Source of the DNA: Nitratireductor thuwali
GTDB lineage: Bacteria; Pseudomonadota; Alphaproteobacteria; Rhizobiales; Rhizobiaceae
Assembly: GCF_036621415.1 (NCBI RefSeq)
Contig: NZ_CP030941.1
Location: 3,904,001 to 3,968,000, forward strand
DNA length: 64,000 nucleotides
Reading direction: 5' to 3'
Position 1 is the stretch's first letter. The number at the start of each line of letters is the position of its first letter. The position numbers and the translations under genes were made by a program. Below are positions 55,826 through 64,000 of this stretch, in pieces. The notes under the pieces were generated by a model that was not told the DNA's origin, searched no databases, and saw only the letters and a program-made list of their open reading frames with translations.

Positions 55826-56215
55826 ATGGGCCGGTTTCAGGTAATATCCATCACGGACGCAGCGGCTGCCCGCGTGCGTGAGATCGTCGACACGCGGGAA
55901 AGCGCCCATGGCGTGCGCGTCGGCATAAGGAAGGGCGGCTGCGCGGGCATGGAATATACGGTCGACCTCGTCACGGAGCCGGACCCCAAGGACGACCACA
56001 TCGAGCATGAGGGGGCGCACATCTATGTGGCGCCGGAGGCCGCGCTGTTCCTTCTGGGAACCCAGATGGACTTCGAGACGACGAAGCTGCGCACCGGCTT
56101 CACCTTCAAGAACCCGAACCAGAGCTCGGCCTGCGGCTGCGGCGAATCCGTCGAGCTCAAGCCGGCCGATCTGAAGGCGCTGGCAGAAGCACGCGCGGAG
56201 GGTGCGGCCGGCTAA
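55826..56215 (+). CDS. sufA: A-type Fe-S carrier SufA-like
   Basis: This 129-residue HesB/IscA-type carrier has the three cluster cysteines in KGGCAGMEYTVDLV and SACGCGESVEL. It differs from the ErpA-like protein at 3.6 kb by its longer C-terminus and closes the suf operon. ATG 55826 is chosen since GGAGA lies five bases upstream; an ATG 12 bases earlier is in frame. Its stop overlaps the convergent GFA gene stop by four bases. Confidence 0.9.
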   Translation: MGRFQVISITDAAAARVREIVDTRESAHGVRVGIRKGGCAGMEYTVDLVTEPDPKDDHIEHEGAHIYVAPEAALFLLGTQMDFETTKLRTGFTFKNPNQSSACGCGESVELKPADLKALAEARAEGAAG

Positions 56216-56709
56216 TCGACCCACATGCCGTTTCGCCGGTGCCATGCGGCAATCGATTCTTCCGGGTAAAGATCGAAGATCACGTCACCATCGCGGACGT
56301 TCGGCTCGACCCAGCTGGCCTTGTATTTCAGCATGAGATGCACCCGGCTGGGCGCCGCGGGCAGCTCGGTGTCGATGGCCGATGCGAAGGGATGGACGAG
56401 GTCCGGCCAGGTCGGGTCGTAAAGCCACAGCGCCGCGCCGCATTCGCGGCAGAACCGGCGCTCGCCGGTCGATATCTCGCAACGGGGACGCTCGTCATCC
56501 TCGATGTCCGCCCGGTAAAGGCCAAGATGCTCGCCGCCTTCGACGACCAGCGTCGAGGCATTTGCTCCGAGATTGATTGCATACCCGCCGCCGCCCTGCT
56601 GCTTGCGGCATATGGTGCAGTAGCAGAGCTGGTAGGGGACGGGCGTGTGGCTTTCGACCGCGAACCTGACCGCGCCGCAGCGGCATGAGCCTTTCAGCAT
56701 CATGGGCAT
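56212..56709 (-). CDS. GFA-family zinc-binding protein
   Basis: This 165-residue protein of the glutathione-dependent formaldehyde-activating (Gfa/CENP-V) family has two structural zinc sites: GSCRCGAVRF with CYCTICRKQQGG, and RRFCRECGAALWLYD. Family function in most bacteria is unknown; only a few are true glutathione/formaldehyde binders. Start MPMMLKGSC is backed by GGAGG seven bases upstream. Convergent with sufA. Confidence 0.88.
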   Translation of the reverse strand: MPMMLKGSCRCGAVRFAVESHTPVPYQLCYCTICRKQQGGGGYAINLGANASTLVVEGGEHLGLYRADIEDDERPRCEISTGERRFCRECGAALWLYDPTWPDLVHPFASAIDTELPAAPSRVHLMLKYKASWVEPNVRDGDVIFDLYPEESIAAWHRRNGMWVD

Positions 56710-56742
56710 GGCAACCTCCAACGGGATGGGCACAGGAGGAAG

Positions 56743-56850
56743 TCTAGAGCAGATCATCGCTTCACTGAAACGCTGATCTGCTCAATCTACTTGTTTTTAC
56801 CGCATTTGTGCGACGTCAGGTGATTCCACCTGACTGCAAAATGCTCTAGA
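56743..56850. repeat. Dispersed palindromic repeat, copy 2
   Basis: The element is bounded by TCTAGA hexamers (56743-56748 and 56845-56850). It holds GTCAGGTG-ATT-CCACCTGAC, an AT-rich GTTTTTACCGCATTTGTGCG stretch, and a hairpin AGCAGATCA...TGATCTGCT. Read on the minus strand it aligns with the copy at 15711-15799. From memory, this TCTAGAGCA...CAGGTGG...GCGGTAAAAACAA repeat is frequent in Mesorhizobium-like genomes. It is between the GFA gene and the helicase gene. Confidence 0.8.
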
Positions 56851-56959
56851 CTTCCTGGCCGTCCCTGTCAGCCGCCGGGGACCGTCTCCTGACAATCCAG
56901 GGAGGGAAGATCCGCGACCTGTCCACGCCCGCGCGAAAACAGCGCGCGACAGGCAAAGA

Positions 56960-58507
56960 TCAGACCTTGCCCGGCACTTTCATGAAATCGGGGATATCGT
57001 TGCCGAAGCCGATGGGCGCATCGCCCTCGTCGCGGTCTTCGCGGCGGCGCGGCGCGCGCTGGCGCTCGGTCGAGCCTGCGTTGGCGGACTTGATCTCGTC
57101 CCGGCGGCGCCGCTTGTCGGCCTGCTTCTCCGGAGCCGGCCGGCTGGCCCTGGCCGGCTCGCCGGCCTCGGCCGGTTCGGGAGCCTCGGCTGGCTCGGGC
57201 GCCTTGGCTGGCTCGGGCGCTGTGTCGCGGCGGCGGTTGCGCTCGCCGTCCTTCCTGCCGCGTCCCGATGGCTTCTCGCCGCGTTCGCTACGGCCGCCAC
57301 GGCGCGGCCTCTCGTCGGCCTCTTCCTCGGCCGAGACGGTGCTGAGATCGCCATCGAACCACTCGATCTTCTGGCCGATCAGCTTCTCGATCGCATCGAG
57401 ATACTTGACGTCCGACTTCGAAACGAGCGTGAAGGCCTTGCCCGAGCGCCCCGCGCGGCCGGTGCGGCCGATGCGATGCACATAGTCTTCCGCATGGGTC
57501 GGCACGTCGAAATTGAAGATGTGGCTGACGTCCGGGATATCGAGCCCGCGCGCGGCCACGTCGGAAGCCACGAGCAGCCTCAGCTTGCCGGCCCGGAAAC
57601 CCTCCAGCATCGCCATGCGCGCCCGCTGGTCCATGTCGCCATGAAGCGCGCCTGCATCGAACTCGTGGCGCACGAGCGAACGGAACAGCGTCGCGACCTC
57701 GGTCTTGCGGTTGCAGAAGATGATGGCGTTCTTCAGCGCGTCGCCCTCGGCGGTGATGAGCTCGCGCAGGCGCTGGCGTTTGGCCCAGGGCTTCGATCCC
57801 GTCTTGACCAGGCGCTGGGTGATGTTGATCGCCGTCGATGCCGGCCTGGAAACCTCGATACGAACCGGGGCCTGCAGGAACTGCTGGGTGAGCTTGGTGA
57901 TCTCCGGCGGCATGGTTGCCGAGAAGAACAGCGTCTGGCGGGTGAAGGGGATCAGCTTGCAGATGCGCTCGATGTCGGGGATGAAGCCCATGTCGAGCAT
58001 GCGGTCCGCCTCGTCGATGACGAGAATTTCGACGCCTGTCAGAAGCAGCTTGCCGCGCTCGTGGTGGTCGAGAAGGCGGCCGGGGGTGGCGATCAGCACG
58101 TCGGCCCCGCGCTCCAGCTTCTTCTCCTGCTCGTCGAATGAGACGCCGCCGATCAGAAGCGCGATGTTGAGCCTGTGGTTCTTGCCGTATTTGACGAAAT
58201 TTTCCTCGACCTGGGCCGCCAGCTCGCGCGTCGGCTCCAGGATCAGCGTGCGCGGCATGCGCGCCCTGGCGCGCCCGCGCTCCAGCCGCGTCAGCATGGG
58301 CAGCACGAAGGACGCCGTCTTGCCGGTGCCGGTCTGCGCGATTCCCAGCACATCCTTGCCCTGCAGCGCATGGGGAATGGCGCCGGCCTGGATCGGGGTG
58401 GGGATCGTGTAACCGGCGTCAGTGACGGCGGAGAGCACTTTCGGCGAAAGGCCGAGCTCTGCAAATGTCACGGCTTGCTGTGCGTTTTCTTCGGTGTCTG
58501 ACACGTA
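56960..58507 (-). CDS. DEAD-box ATP-dependent RNA helicase (RhlE-like)
   Basis: This 515-residue helicase has all core motifs: Q motif GYTIPTPIQAGAIP, motif I AQTGTGKTASF, Ib TPGRLLDH, II VIDEADRMLDMGF, III FFSATMPPE, V ASDVAARGLDIPDV and VI HRIGRTGRAGRSG. The C-terminal ~130 residues are low-complexity, basic, and contain PEPA repeats followed by Arg-rich clusters and a short end motif DFMKVPGKV. GTG 58507 is taken as start (SDTEEN); TTG 58528 gives a longer form. It probably acts in RNA remodelling, as RhlE does at ribosomes and the degradosome. Confidence 0.92.
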   Translation of the reverse strand, partial: YVSDTEENAQQAVTFAELGLSPKVLSAVTDAGYTIPTPIQAGAIPHALQGKDVLGIAQTGTGKTASFVLPMLTRLERGRARARMPRTLILEPTRELAAQVEENFVKYGKNHRLNIALLIGGVSFDEQEKKLERGADVLIATPGRLLDHHERGKLLLTGVEILVIDEADRMLDMGFIPDIERICKLIPFTRQTLFFSATMPPEITKLTQQFLQAPVRIEVSRPASTAINITQRLVKTGSKPWAKRQRLRELITAEGDALKNAIIFCNRKTEVATLFRSLVRHEFDAGALHGDMDQRARMAMLEGFRAGKLRLLVASDVAARGLDIPDVSHIFNFDVPTHAEDYVHRIGRTGRAGRSGKAFTLVSKSDVKYLDAIEKLIGQKIEWFDGDLSTVSAEEEADERPRRGGRSERGEKPSGRGRKDGERNRRRDTAPEPAKAPEPAEAPEPAEAGEPARASRPAPEKQADKRRRRDEIKSANAGSTERQRAPRRREDRDEGDAPIGFGNDIPDFMKVPGKV

Positions 58508-58530
58508 TTGGCTGTCTTTGCTTCTCAAGA

Positions 58531-58572
58531 ATTGTGGCTATTGCCGGGTCGATTGTGGCTGCTGCCGGGTCT
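58531..58572. repeat. Two-copy 21-bp tandem repeat upstream of the helicase gene
   Basis: ATTGTGGCT[AT]TGCCGGGTCG (58531-58551) is repeated as ATTGTGGCT[GC]TGCCGGGTCT (58552-58572) with three differences. It lies in the helicase 5' region on the minus strand. No other feature is seen in this 285-base gap to nadK. Confidence 0.7.
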
Positions 58573-58792
58573 TTGCCGATCAGGCGCTCCCGATCCTGAC
58601 GGGCCGCGGCGTCGGCTGCCAGGGGCGCCGAAGAACTTCCGCGTCCGCGCGGAACCGCGCATATAATCAGCGCGATATGCCCCGCAGCGATCAAATGAAC
58701 GCGCGCGCGGCCAATGTCAACAGCGCTATTGCCTTCCGGCCTCGCCAAAAGGGCGATTCCGGCAGGGCGGGGGCATTTTCGCGCTAATCCGC

Positions 58793-59566
58793 TCAGTAGC
58801 GGAATTGTTCCGACAGGATGCGCTCATCCCATGAATGGCTCGCGTCGAAGAGGAGCGTCACCGTCCGGTCGTGCGCTTCGCGCACCCGCACATGCCGCAC
58901 CGACTTGATCTCCGTATGGTCGGCGACGGCGTTGACCGGGCGCTTTTCGTGCTCGAGTATCGAGAAGTCGACGGTCGACTGGTTCGGCAGCAGCGCGCCG
59001 CGCCAGCGCCGCGGCCGGAACGGGCTTACCGGCGTCAGCGCCAGGAGCGGCGCATCGAGCGGCAGGATGGGGCCGTGGGCCGACAGGTTGTACGCCGTCG
59101 AGCCGGCGGGCGTGGCGACCATCACCCCGTCGCAGATCAGCTCCTCGAGCCGCACCTTGCCGTCTATGGAGATCCGTATCTTGGCCGCCTGGTAGGACTG
59201 GCGCAGCAGCGACACTTCGTTGATCGCCATCGCCGTCCTCGTGCCGCCATCGGCCTCGGTGACGGTCATCTCCAGCGGGCGGACGGTTTCGGGGATGGCC
59301 GCCGCGATCCGCTCGCGCAGGCCTTCCTCCCGGTATTCGTTCATCAGGAAGCCGATCGTGCCGCGGTTCATGCCATAGATCTTCTTGTCATGGCCCATCA
59401 TGTCGCGCAGCGTCTGCAGCATGAAGCCATCGCCGCCAAGCGCGACGATCACCTCGGCATTTTCCGGCTTTTCCTGGCCGTAGAGGACCGAGAGCCTCGC
59501 CGCGGCGTCGCGCGCGTCTTCGGATTCGGTCGACACGAAGGCGAGGGAGAGGGCGGAGGACTTCAT
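58793..59566 (-). CDS. nadK: NAD kinase
   Basis: This 257-residue enzyme phosphorylates NAD to NADP. It has [17 protein letters not shown] (GGDG, near residue 44), [23 protein letters not shown] and the second signature [21 protein letters not shown]. It is a short form lacking extra N-terminal extension, as usual in alphaproteobacteria. Monocistronic, on the minus strand. Confidence 0.95.
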   Translation of the reverse strand: MKSSALSLAFVSTESEDARDAAARLSVLYGQEKPENAEVIVALGGDGFMLQTLRDMMGHDKKIYGMNRGTIGFLMNEYREEGLRERIAAAIPETVRPLEMTVTEADGGTRTAMAINEVSLLRQSYQAAKIRISIDGKVRLEELICDGVMVATPAGSTAYNLSAHGPILPLDAPLLALTPVSPFRPRRWRGALLPNQSTVDFSILEHEKRPVNAVADHTEIKSVRHVRVREAHDRTVTLLFDASHSWDERILSEQFRY

Positions 59567-59838
59567 GGGAATGGCGGCTTCCGATCTGTTTCAACCATGT
59601 CCGCGCGGAACGGCCATCCCGGTTACCACGGGCGGCTGCCGCTGCAAAGCGCGGGCGCTGCCGCCACGGCAGATTGCCCCTGCGCACGGCGTCGAAGGGT
59701 AGTTTGCTGTCGGTCCGCTTTCGGCGTGCGGCCACGAAAAGCAGACGCCTATCAAAATTCTGAGGCATATGCAGGCTGCAGGCGCCGGAAGAACCTGGGC
59801 ATTGGGGACAACCAAGCCCGGTCGTGCGAACGGACGTG

Positions 59839-60732
59839 TCAGATGATTTCCGATAAAGCGCTCTTAAGGTGATCCGTGAATGCCCTGACTTTTGCGGGGA
59901 GGAAATGCGACGTGGGAAAGACGGCATGCACGTCGAGCGACGCATACTGATAAGCCGGCATGACCTGCACCAACTTGCCGGTGGCAAGTTCCGCCCGTAT
60001 CTGGGGTAGCTGTGCGCCGCCCAGGCCAAGGCCGGCCACGAGCGCCTTGGTGAGCACGAAAGTATTGTTGGCAAGGAAGCTGGTGTGCACCGCTACCGAC
60101 AGCGGCCCTGCCGGACTGATCAACGGCATGGTGTCGTCGGTCGCAGCCCAACTGAACCGCACCTGCCGATGTGTCGACAACTCTTCCGGCGTCTCGGGCG
60201 TGCCATGTTGTGCAAGATAGGCAGGCGCGGCAACCAGAATACGATGGAGCGTGCCGAGCCGACGCGCGATGAGGCCAGAGGACCGCAGGGTACCGAAGCG
60301 AACGGCAAGGTCGACCGCCTGCTCGGTCAGGTCCACATATCGGTCGTCCAGCATCAATTCCGTGATCAGCCCAGGATGCATCAGCTGAAACGCGATTGCG
60401 ATATCGGACAGATACATCTGGCCGAAACCGGTTGGCGCGTGAATGCGGAGGCGACCCGTCAACCGGCGTTCAGCGCCAGCGACCAGTTCGGTCGCTTCAT
60501 CGACCGCGGCGAGCACTGGCTTGACCCGCGAATAATATGCCAGACCCGCTTCGGTGAGCGCCACTTGACGTGTGGTCCGGTTGACCAGCCGCACGCCCAG
60601 ATGCCGCTCCAGCGCGCTGACTCTCTGGCTGATGGCAGGCTGGGACAGCTTCAGGTCCCGGCCTGCCGCAGACAGGCTACCCAATTCGGCCACCCGCACG
60701 AACACGCCCATTGCGGCCAGGACATCCATCAA
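59839..60732 (-). CDS. LysR-family transcriptional regulator
   Basis: This 297-residue regulator has an N-terminal winged HTH (residues 1-65; GSLSAAGRDLKLSQPAISQR) and a C-terminal periplasmic-binding-like effector domain. The subgroup with LNRTTRQVALTEAG-like sequence (VNRTTRQVALTEAG) often controls an adjacent divergent oxidoreductase gene. That is the case here: the PRISE-like gene starts 110 bases away and a T-N11-A inverted repeat lies between them. The GC content of this gene appears lower than in its neighbours. Confidence 0.93.
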   Translation of the reverse strand: MMDVLAAMGVFVRVAELGSLSAAGRDLKLSQPAISQRVSALERHLGVRLVNRTTRQVALTEAGLAYYSRVKPVLAAVDEATELVAGAERRLTGRLRIHAPTGFGQMYLSDIAIAFQLMHPGLITELMLDDRYVDLTEQAVDLAVRFGTLRSSGLIARRLGTLHRILVAAPAYLAQHGTPETPEELSTHRQVRFSWAATDDTMPLISPAGPLSVAVHTSFLANNTFVLTKALVAGLGLGGAQLPQIRAELATGKLVQVMPAYQYASLDVHAVFPTSHFLPAKVRAFTDHLKSALSEII

Positions 60733-60757
60733 AGCACCCCAAAGTTTTCTTTATAGC

Positions 60758-60770
60758 TGATAGCACATCA
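60758..60770. promoter_or_regulatory. LysR-type box (T-N11-A) between regulator and reductase
   Basis: TGAT-N5-ATCA fits the T-N11-A dyad recognised by LysR regulators. It lies 26 bases upstream of the LysR start and 72 bases upstream of the divergent reductase, the usual place of a shared operator. Confidence 0.5.
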
Positions 60771-60841
60771 AGAGGCCTGCAGCGCCAGGAGTAAATAAAT
60801 GATGCTGCGCCATCGCCCATCGGGGGCGCTTGGAGAACAGC

Positions 60842-61900
60842 ATGTCCGAAACACGAAAAACCGCCCTGGTGGTTGGGGCCAATGGCGTAATTGGCGGCAA
60901 TCTCATCGACCATCTGCTGACACTGGATGATTGGGATATCGTCGGGCTGTCACGCCGGGGTGGCGCCTCCAGGGGACGTGTCCGCTATATCGCTGTCGAT
61001 CTGCTCGACCGCGAGGCCACCTGCCAAGCCCTCGCCAAACTATCTGAGGTCACGCATATCTTTTATGCTGCCTACCAGGATCGCCCCAGCTGGGCCGCGC
61101 TGGTGCCGCCAAATCTGGCGATGCTGGTCAATGTTGTCGATGCGATCGAGCCCGTCGCCAACGGGTTGCAGCACATCAGCCTCATGCAGGGCTACAAGGT
61201 CTATGGCGCCCATCTCGGCCCCTTCAAGACGCCGGCGCGAGAGAGTGACGCCAATCACATGCCGCCCGAATTTAATATCGACCAGCAGGTGTTTCTCGAA
61301 CAGCGGCAGATCCGCCAGACTTGGACATGGTCCGCATTGCGCCCTTCCGTGGTCATCGGTTTCGGGTTGGGCAATCCGATGAACCTCGCCATGGTGATCG
61401 CCATTTACGCCAGCATGTCCAAGGAACTGGGACTGCCACTCCGCTTCCCGGGCAAGCCAGGCGCCTATGACAGCCTGCTGGAGATGACGGACGCCGGGCT
61501 GCTGGCGCGAGCCACGGTATGGGCAGCCACCACGCCGGGCTGTGCAAACCAAGCTCTCAATATCACCAACGGTGACCTGTTTCGCTGGAGCGAAATGTGG
61601 CCCAGGATCGCGGCTTATTTCGAACTGGACCTGGCGCCGCCCCTGCCAATGCACCTGTCGACTATCATGGCTGACAAGGAACCCCTATGGGCAGACATGA
61701 TCGAACGTCACGGACTGGCAGATATCAGCTATTCGGAGGTGTCGTCCTGGCCTTTCGGTGATGCTGTCTTTAGCTGGAACTACGACTTTTTCGCCGACGG
61801 ATCGAAGGCACGGCGCCTAGGCTTTCACGAACATGTCGACACGGCAACAATGTTCTTTTCAGTGTTCGATGATCTGCGTGCACGCAAGATCATTAGCTAG
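60842..61900 (+). CDS. NAD(P)-dependent reductase, PRISE-like short-chain dehydrogenase
   Basis: This 352-residue extended SDR has the N-terminal ALVVGANGVIGGNLIDHL nucleotide-binding motif. It also has the PRISE-type catalytic region LMQGYKVYGAHLGPFKTP with a YxxxK-like variant, and FNIDQQVFLEQRQ. PRISE enzymes (progesterone 5-beta-reductase/iridoid synthase-like) reduce the C=C bond of enones; bacterial members have unknown substrates. ATG 60842 with GGAG upstream is used. Divergent from a LysR gene, which likely regulates it. Confidence 0.87.
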   Translation: MSETRKTALVVGANGVIGGNLIDHLLTLDDWDIVGLSRRGGASRGRVRYIAVDLLDREATCQALAKLSEVTHIFYAAYQDRPSWAALVPPNLAMLVNVVDAIEPVANGLQHISLMQGYKVYGAHLGPFKTPARESDANHMPPEFNIDQQVFLEQRQIRQTWTWSALRPSVVIGFGLGNPMNLAMVIAIYASMSKELGLPLRFPGKPGAYDSLLEMTDAGLLARATVWAATTPGCANQALNITNGDLFRWSEMWPRIAAYFELDLAPPLPMHLSTIMADKEPLWADMIERHGLADISYSEVSSWPFGDAVFSWNYDFFADGSKARRLGFHEHVDTATMFFSVFDDLRARKIIS

Positions 61901-62013
61901 CGGTCCACTGCCGGGGCGGTGTTCGCCGCCGCCCCTCTCGCCCAGCTAGATGGCTGGTTTTCGATTTCGCCGGATCGTCGACAAGCGTTCGAGATGGGGT
62001 CGGTTGCTGCCGC

Positions 62014-62478
62014 TCAGGCGATGGAATTCTCTCTGGTTCCCCTGTTCTGAAGCACCAGATCACGAATGTCGGCGCCAAGCTGATCATCTTGCCATGCTCG
62101 TTCTAGTTCAGCGGAGACCTCACCTAGCTTTGCCGCCTTCAAGGCATAGAAAGCTGCTACTAAACAATGATCAGCGAAATGCGCCGTAGCTGCGGCTTGC
62201 GCGATAGAACGGGCAATCGCCACCGACACACCACTTCGGTACTCTCTCGCCGCGGCATGTGCAGCGACTGACGCTTTTTGAGCCACGCCCGTTTGAACCT
62301 CTCCCGCCTCCCACCTTCGCGAAACCGCGATTGCATCAATCAGCCTTTGGTCCAGTTCGTCGGGCATGAGGGGCAAAACATGCTTGGCACAGTTTCGCCC
62401 CCATGCCATGAGCGCGCGGTGCTGGCGTGTCTCAAGTGGGCCGCCGCGGTGGGCTGCGACAAATCGTTTGTCTCGCAT
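62014..62478 (-). CDS. Imm5-like putative immunity protein
   Basis: This 154-residue all-helical protein begins MRDKRFVAAHRGGPLETRQH and contains ALMAWGRNCAKHVLPLM, AVSRRWEAGEV and TAHFADHCLVAAFYALKA. This pattern agrees with small proteins annotated as Imm5-like immunity proteins, named from toxin-immunity loci. No toxin gene is adjacent, so true immunity function is doubtful. It lies in a lower-GC patch between the reductase and tRNA-Thr. Confidence 0.7.
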   Translation of the reverse strand: MRDKRFVAAHRGGPLETRQHRALMAWGRNCAKHVLPLMPDELDQRLIDAIAVSRRWEAGEVQTGVAQKASVAAHAAAREYRSGVSVAIARSIAQAAATAHFADHCLVAAFYALKAAKLGEVSAELERAWQDDQLGADIRDLVLQNRGTRENSIA

Positions 62479-62711
62479 AGATGTTCACCCGATTATATAA
62501 TTCGCATGGGCGCCCTTCGCCATCTACGGCTGTTTTCGGTAAGGCTGCCATGATATCGAACTGCTGGAATGGGGTCGAATTTTGCCATTCCCGCGAGGCG
62601 CTAAACCTTCCCTATCGTTTCGGAACGGGTAAGCCGTCGCGGGAGATAGGTCGGCAGGTTGTCTCTAGGGCCCGTCCAAAAGGGCAAAACAACGCTCGAA
62701 AAACTGGAGAA

Positions 62712-62787
<76 letters not shown>

Positions 62788-62919
62788 ATGGCGCCGCGCA
62801 TAGCATAATCGCGGGCCGAGGGAAATGAAAACTGGTCTTCAAGGCCCGACAGGAAATATGGGGGCCGGGCAGCCCCGGCGCCACCCCCCGTCCTCAATGC
62901 TCTGCCGGCGGCGCATGCC

Positions 62920-63756
62920 CTATCCGGAAGCCGTCCTGCCCAGTTGACGCCTGGCGATATAGAGCGAGACGGCTGCCGCGTTCGACACGTTCAGCGAACG
63001 AATGGCGCCCGGCATGTCGAGGCGCGCGAGCTTCGTCACGGTTTCGCGCGTTTTGTGGCGCAGGCCCTTGCCTTCGGCGCCCAGGACCAGCGCGATCTTG
63101 CCGCCGTCGAGAGCTTGCTCGAGGACGAGCGGGCCGTCCGAATCCAGCCCCACCGTCTGGAAACCGGCGCCATGAAGCTCCGTCAGCGCATCGGCGAGAT
63201 TGCGCACCTCGATATGGTCGAGATGTTCGAGCGCGCCCGAGGCCGATTTAGCCAGCACGCCGGATTCGGCCGGGCTGTGCCGCGCCGTCGTCACCAGCGC
63301 GTCGACGCCGAAGGCGACCGCGGAGCGCATGATGGCGCCGACATTGTGCGGGTCGGTGACCTGGTCGAGCACCAGCACCAGCCGGGCATCGCCGAGGCCG
63401 CCAAGGGTGCGCGTCTTGCGCGGCCGGGTCTCGATCAGCACGCCCTGGTGGACGGCATCGGGGCCGGTGAGCGCGTCGATCGCCCTCGGCTCGACCAGCT
63501 CGGCGGGAAAGGGCAGGGCGTCGAGGGGCCCGAGCTCCAGCCGCTGGGCCGCGTTGCGGGTAACCAGCATGCGCGCGATCTTGCGGCCGGGATTGTCGAG
63601 CGCGGCGCGCACGGTGTGCAGGCCGTAAAGCCGCACGAGGCCTTCCGGCGGCGCCGTCGGCGGCGGAGCCTCGCCGCCCTGCCGCTCCCGGTGAGCCCGG
63701 CGCAGGCGCGCATAGTGGCTGTCTTTCGGCGTTCTGCCGTTGTTTGCACTGTTCAT
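62920..63756 (-). CDS. rlmB: 23S rRNA (guanosine-2'-O-)-methyltransferase RlmB
   Basis: This ~278-residue SpoU/TrmH-family methyltransferase modifies G2251 of 23S rRNA. An N-terminal substrate-binding domain (LYGLHTVRAALDNPGRKI) precedes the knotted SPOUT domain with motif 1 LDQVTDPHNVGAIMRSA, motif 2 LVLGAEGKGLR and motif 3 IRSLNVSNAAAVSLYIARRQL. The start is set at MNSANNG; the frame is open up to 63954 and ATG 63765 is also possible. Start of tRNA-Tyr follows divergently. Confidence 0.9.
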   Translation of the reverse strand: MNSANNGRTPKDSHYARLRRAHRERQGGEAPPPTAPPEGLVRLYGLHTVRAALDNPGRKIARMLVTRNAAQRLELGPLDALPFPAELVEPRAIDALTGPDAVHQGVLIETRPRKTRTLGGLGDARLVLVLDQVTDPHNVGAIMRSAVAFGVDALVTTARHSPAESGVLAKSASGALEHLDHIEVRNLADALTELHGAGFQTVGLDSDGPLVLEQALDGGKIALVLGAEGKGLRHKTRETVTKLARLDMPGAIRSLNVSNAAAVSLYIARRQLGRTASG

Positions 63757-63954
63757 CGCGCCCATATAGACGACGATCGGCCCGCCCGCCATCCGCCCGG
63801 GCGCGGCGCGCGACATTTTTCTGACGCCGATGGCCAAGGCGCTGTTGACAGGAACAAGCCCGGTGGCCATAAGGCGCATCGCGGATTTCGGACGTGGCCT
63901 GAGGGCGGCGGAAGAGCCGCGGCAGAACTCGTTGCATGGTTCCGGCGACAGCAC

Positions 63955-64000
63955 GGAGGGGTGTCCGAGTGGTTAAAGGAGACGGACTGTAAATCCGTTG
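63955..64000 (+). tRNA. tRNA-Tyr (anticodon GUA), 5' part, cut by window end
   Basis: The acceptor strand GGAGGGG, T8-G9, the D arm TCCGAGTGGTTAAAGGAG and the anticodon loop CTGTAAA with anticodon GTA are visible up to the edge. The long D loop fits a class II tRNA such as tRNA-Tyr. The variable arm and 3' half lie outside the window. Confidence 0.9.

Noticed and set aside
57150..57230. Repeat region in the helicase 3' part as a CRISPR-like or minisatellite array
   Set aside because: It encodes the PEPA repeats of the helicase C-terminal tail; units are short, imperfect and in frame.
62014..62478. Toxin-immunity system based on the Imm5-like gene
   Set aside because: No polymorphic toxin, secretion gene or nuclease domain is found nearby, so the immunity name alone is not evidence for such a system.

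Overview
The window is a high-GC chromosomal segment from an alphaproteobacterium of the order Hyphomicrobiales (Rhizobiales), most like the Phyllobacteriaceae (Mesorhizobium, Nitratireductor, Chelativorans and relatives). The evidence is an ExoR-type Sel1 protein, a fused SecDF, the neighbourhood argS-SPOR-nagZ-scpAB-tatABC-serS-surE-pcm-NlpD-like-yajC-secDF, a cysteine desulfurase-sufBCDS-sufT-sufA cluster, and a DUF1127 gene followed by CCUCCUCCC-loop small RNAs. The assignment is from memory of these families and gene orders, not from a database search.

Layout. 1-4.2 kb: the end of ilvD, overlapped by exoR; then, on the minus strand, a small secreted protein, xthA, a polysaccharide deacetylase and erpA. 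4.2-25.6 kb: a long plus-strand housekeeping block: dgt, argS, a SPOR-domain envelope protein, nagZ, scpA/scpB, an orphan ABC ATPase, tatABC, serS, surE, pcm, an NlpD-like LytM lipoprotein, yajC, secDF, an Mth938-like gene and a squalene/phytoene synthase homologue; only a DUF815 ATPase runs against it. 25.7-33 kb: a DUF4153 membrane protein, trmFO, a secreted hypothetical protein, a DUF1127 gene with three small-RNA hairpins, tRNA-Leu(UAG), tig and a MOSC protein.

33-40 kb: an accessory catabolic-looking locus. A divergent HTH regulator faces an operon for a three-part TRAP transporter, PyrK- and PyrD-like (class 1B) dihydroorotate dehydrogenase subunits, and an M20-type carbamoylase. Together these suggest uptake and reductive breakdown of orotate or a related pyrimidine acid. 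Operator-like inverted repeats and a promoter lie in the divergent gap, and a terminator-like attenuator separates the binding protein from the permeases.

40-48.7 kb: an unrecognised small protein, an M23 peptidase, bcp, an AsmA/DUF3971 giant protein, tyrS, a PaiB-like flavoprotein and an alpha/beta hydrolase. 48.8-56.2 kb: a complete SUF iron-sulfur assembly operon led by a class I cysteine desulfurase whose 3' end carries a frame-shifting 25-bp tandem duplication. 56.2-64 kb: a GFA-family protein, an RhlE-like helicase, nadK, a lower-GC patch (LysR regulator, PRISE-like reductase, Imm5-like protein) ending at tRNA-Thr(UGU), rlmB, and the 5' part of tRNA-Tyr at the right edge.

The most notable items are the DUF1127/CcsR-type (cuckoo) small-RNA array at 29.7-30.0 kb, the TRAP-PyrKD-carbamoylase operon, a roughly 50-residue insertion in the SerRS catalytic domain, the tandem duplication in the cysteine desulfurase, and several dispersed palindromic repeats.
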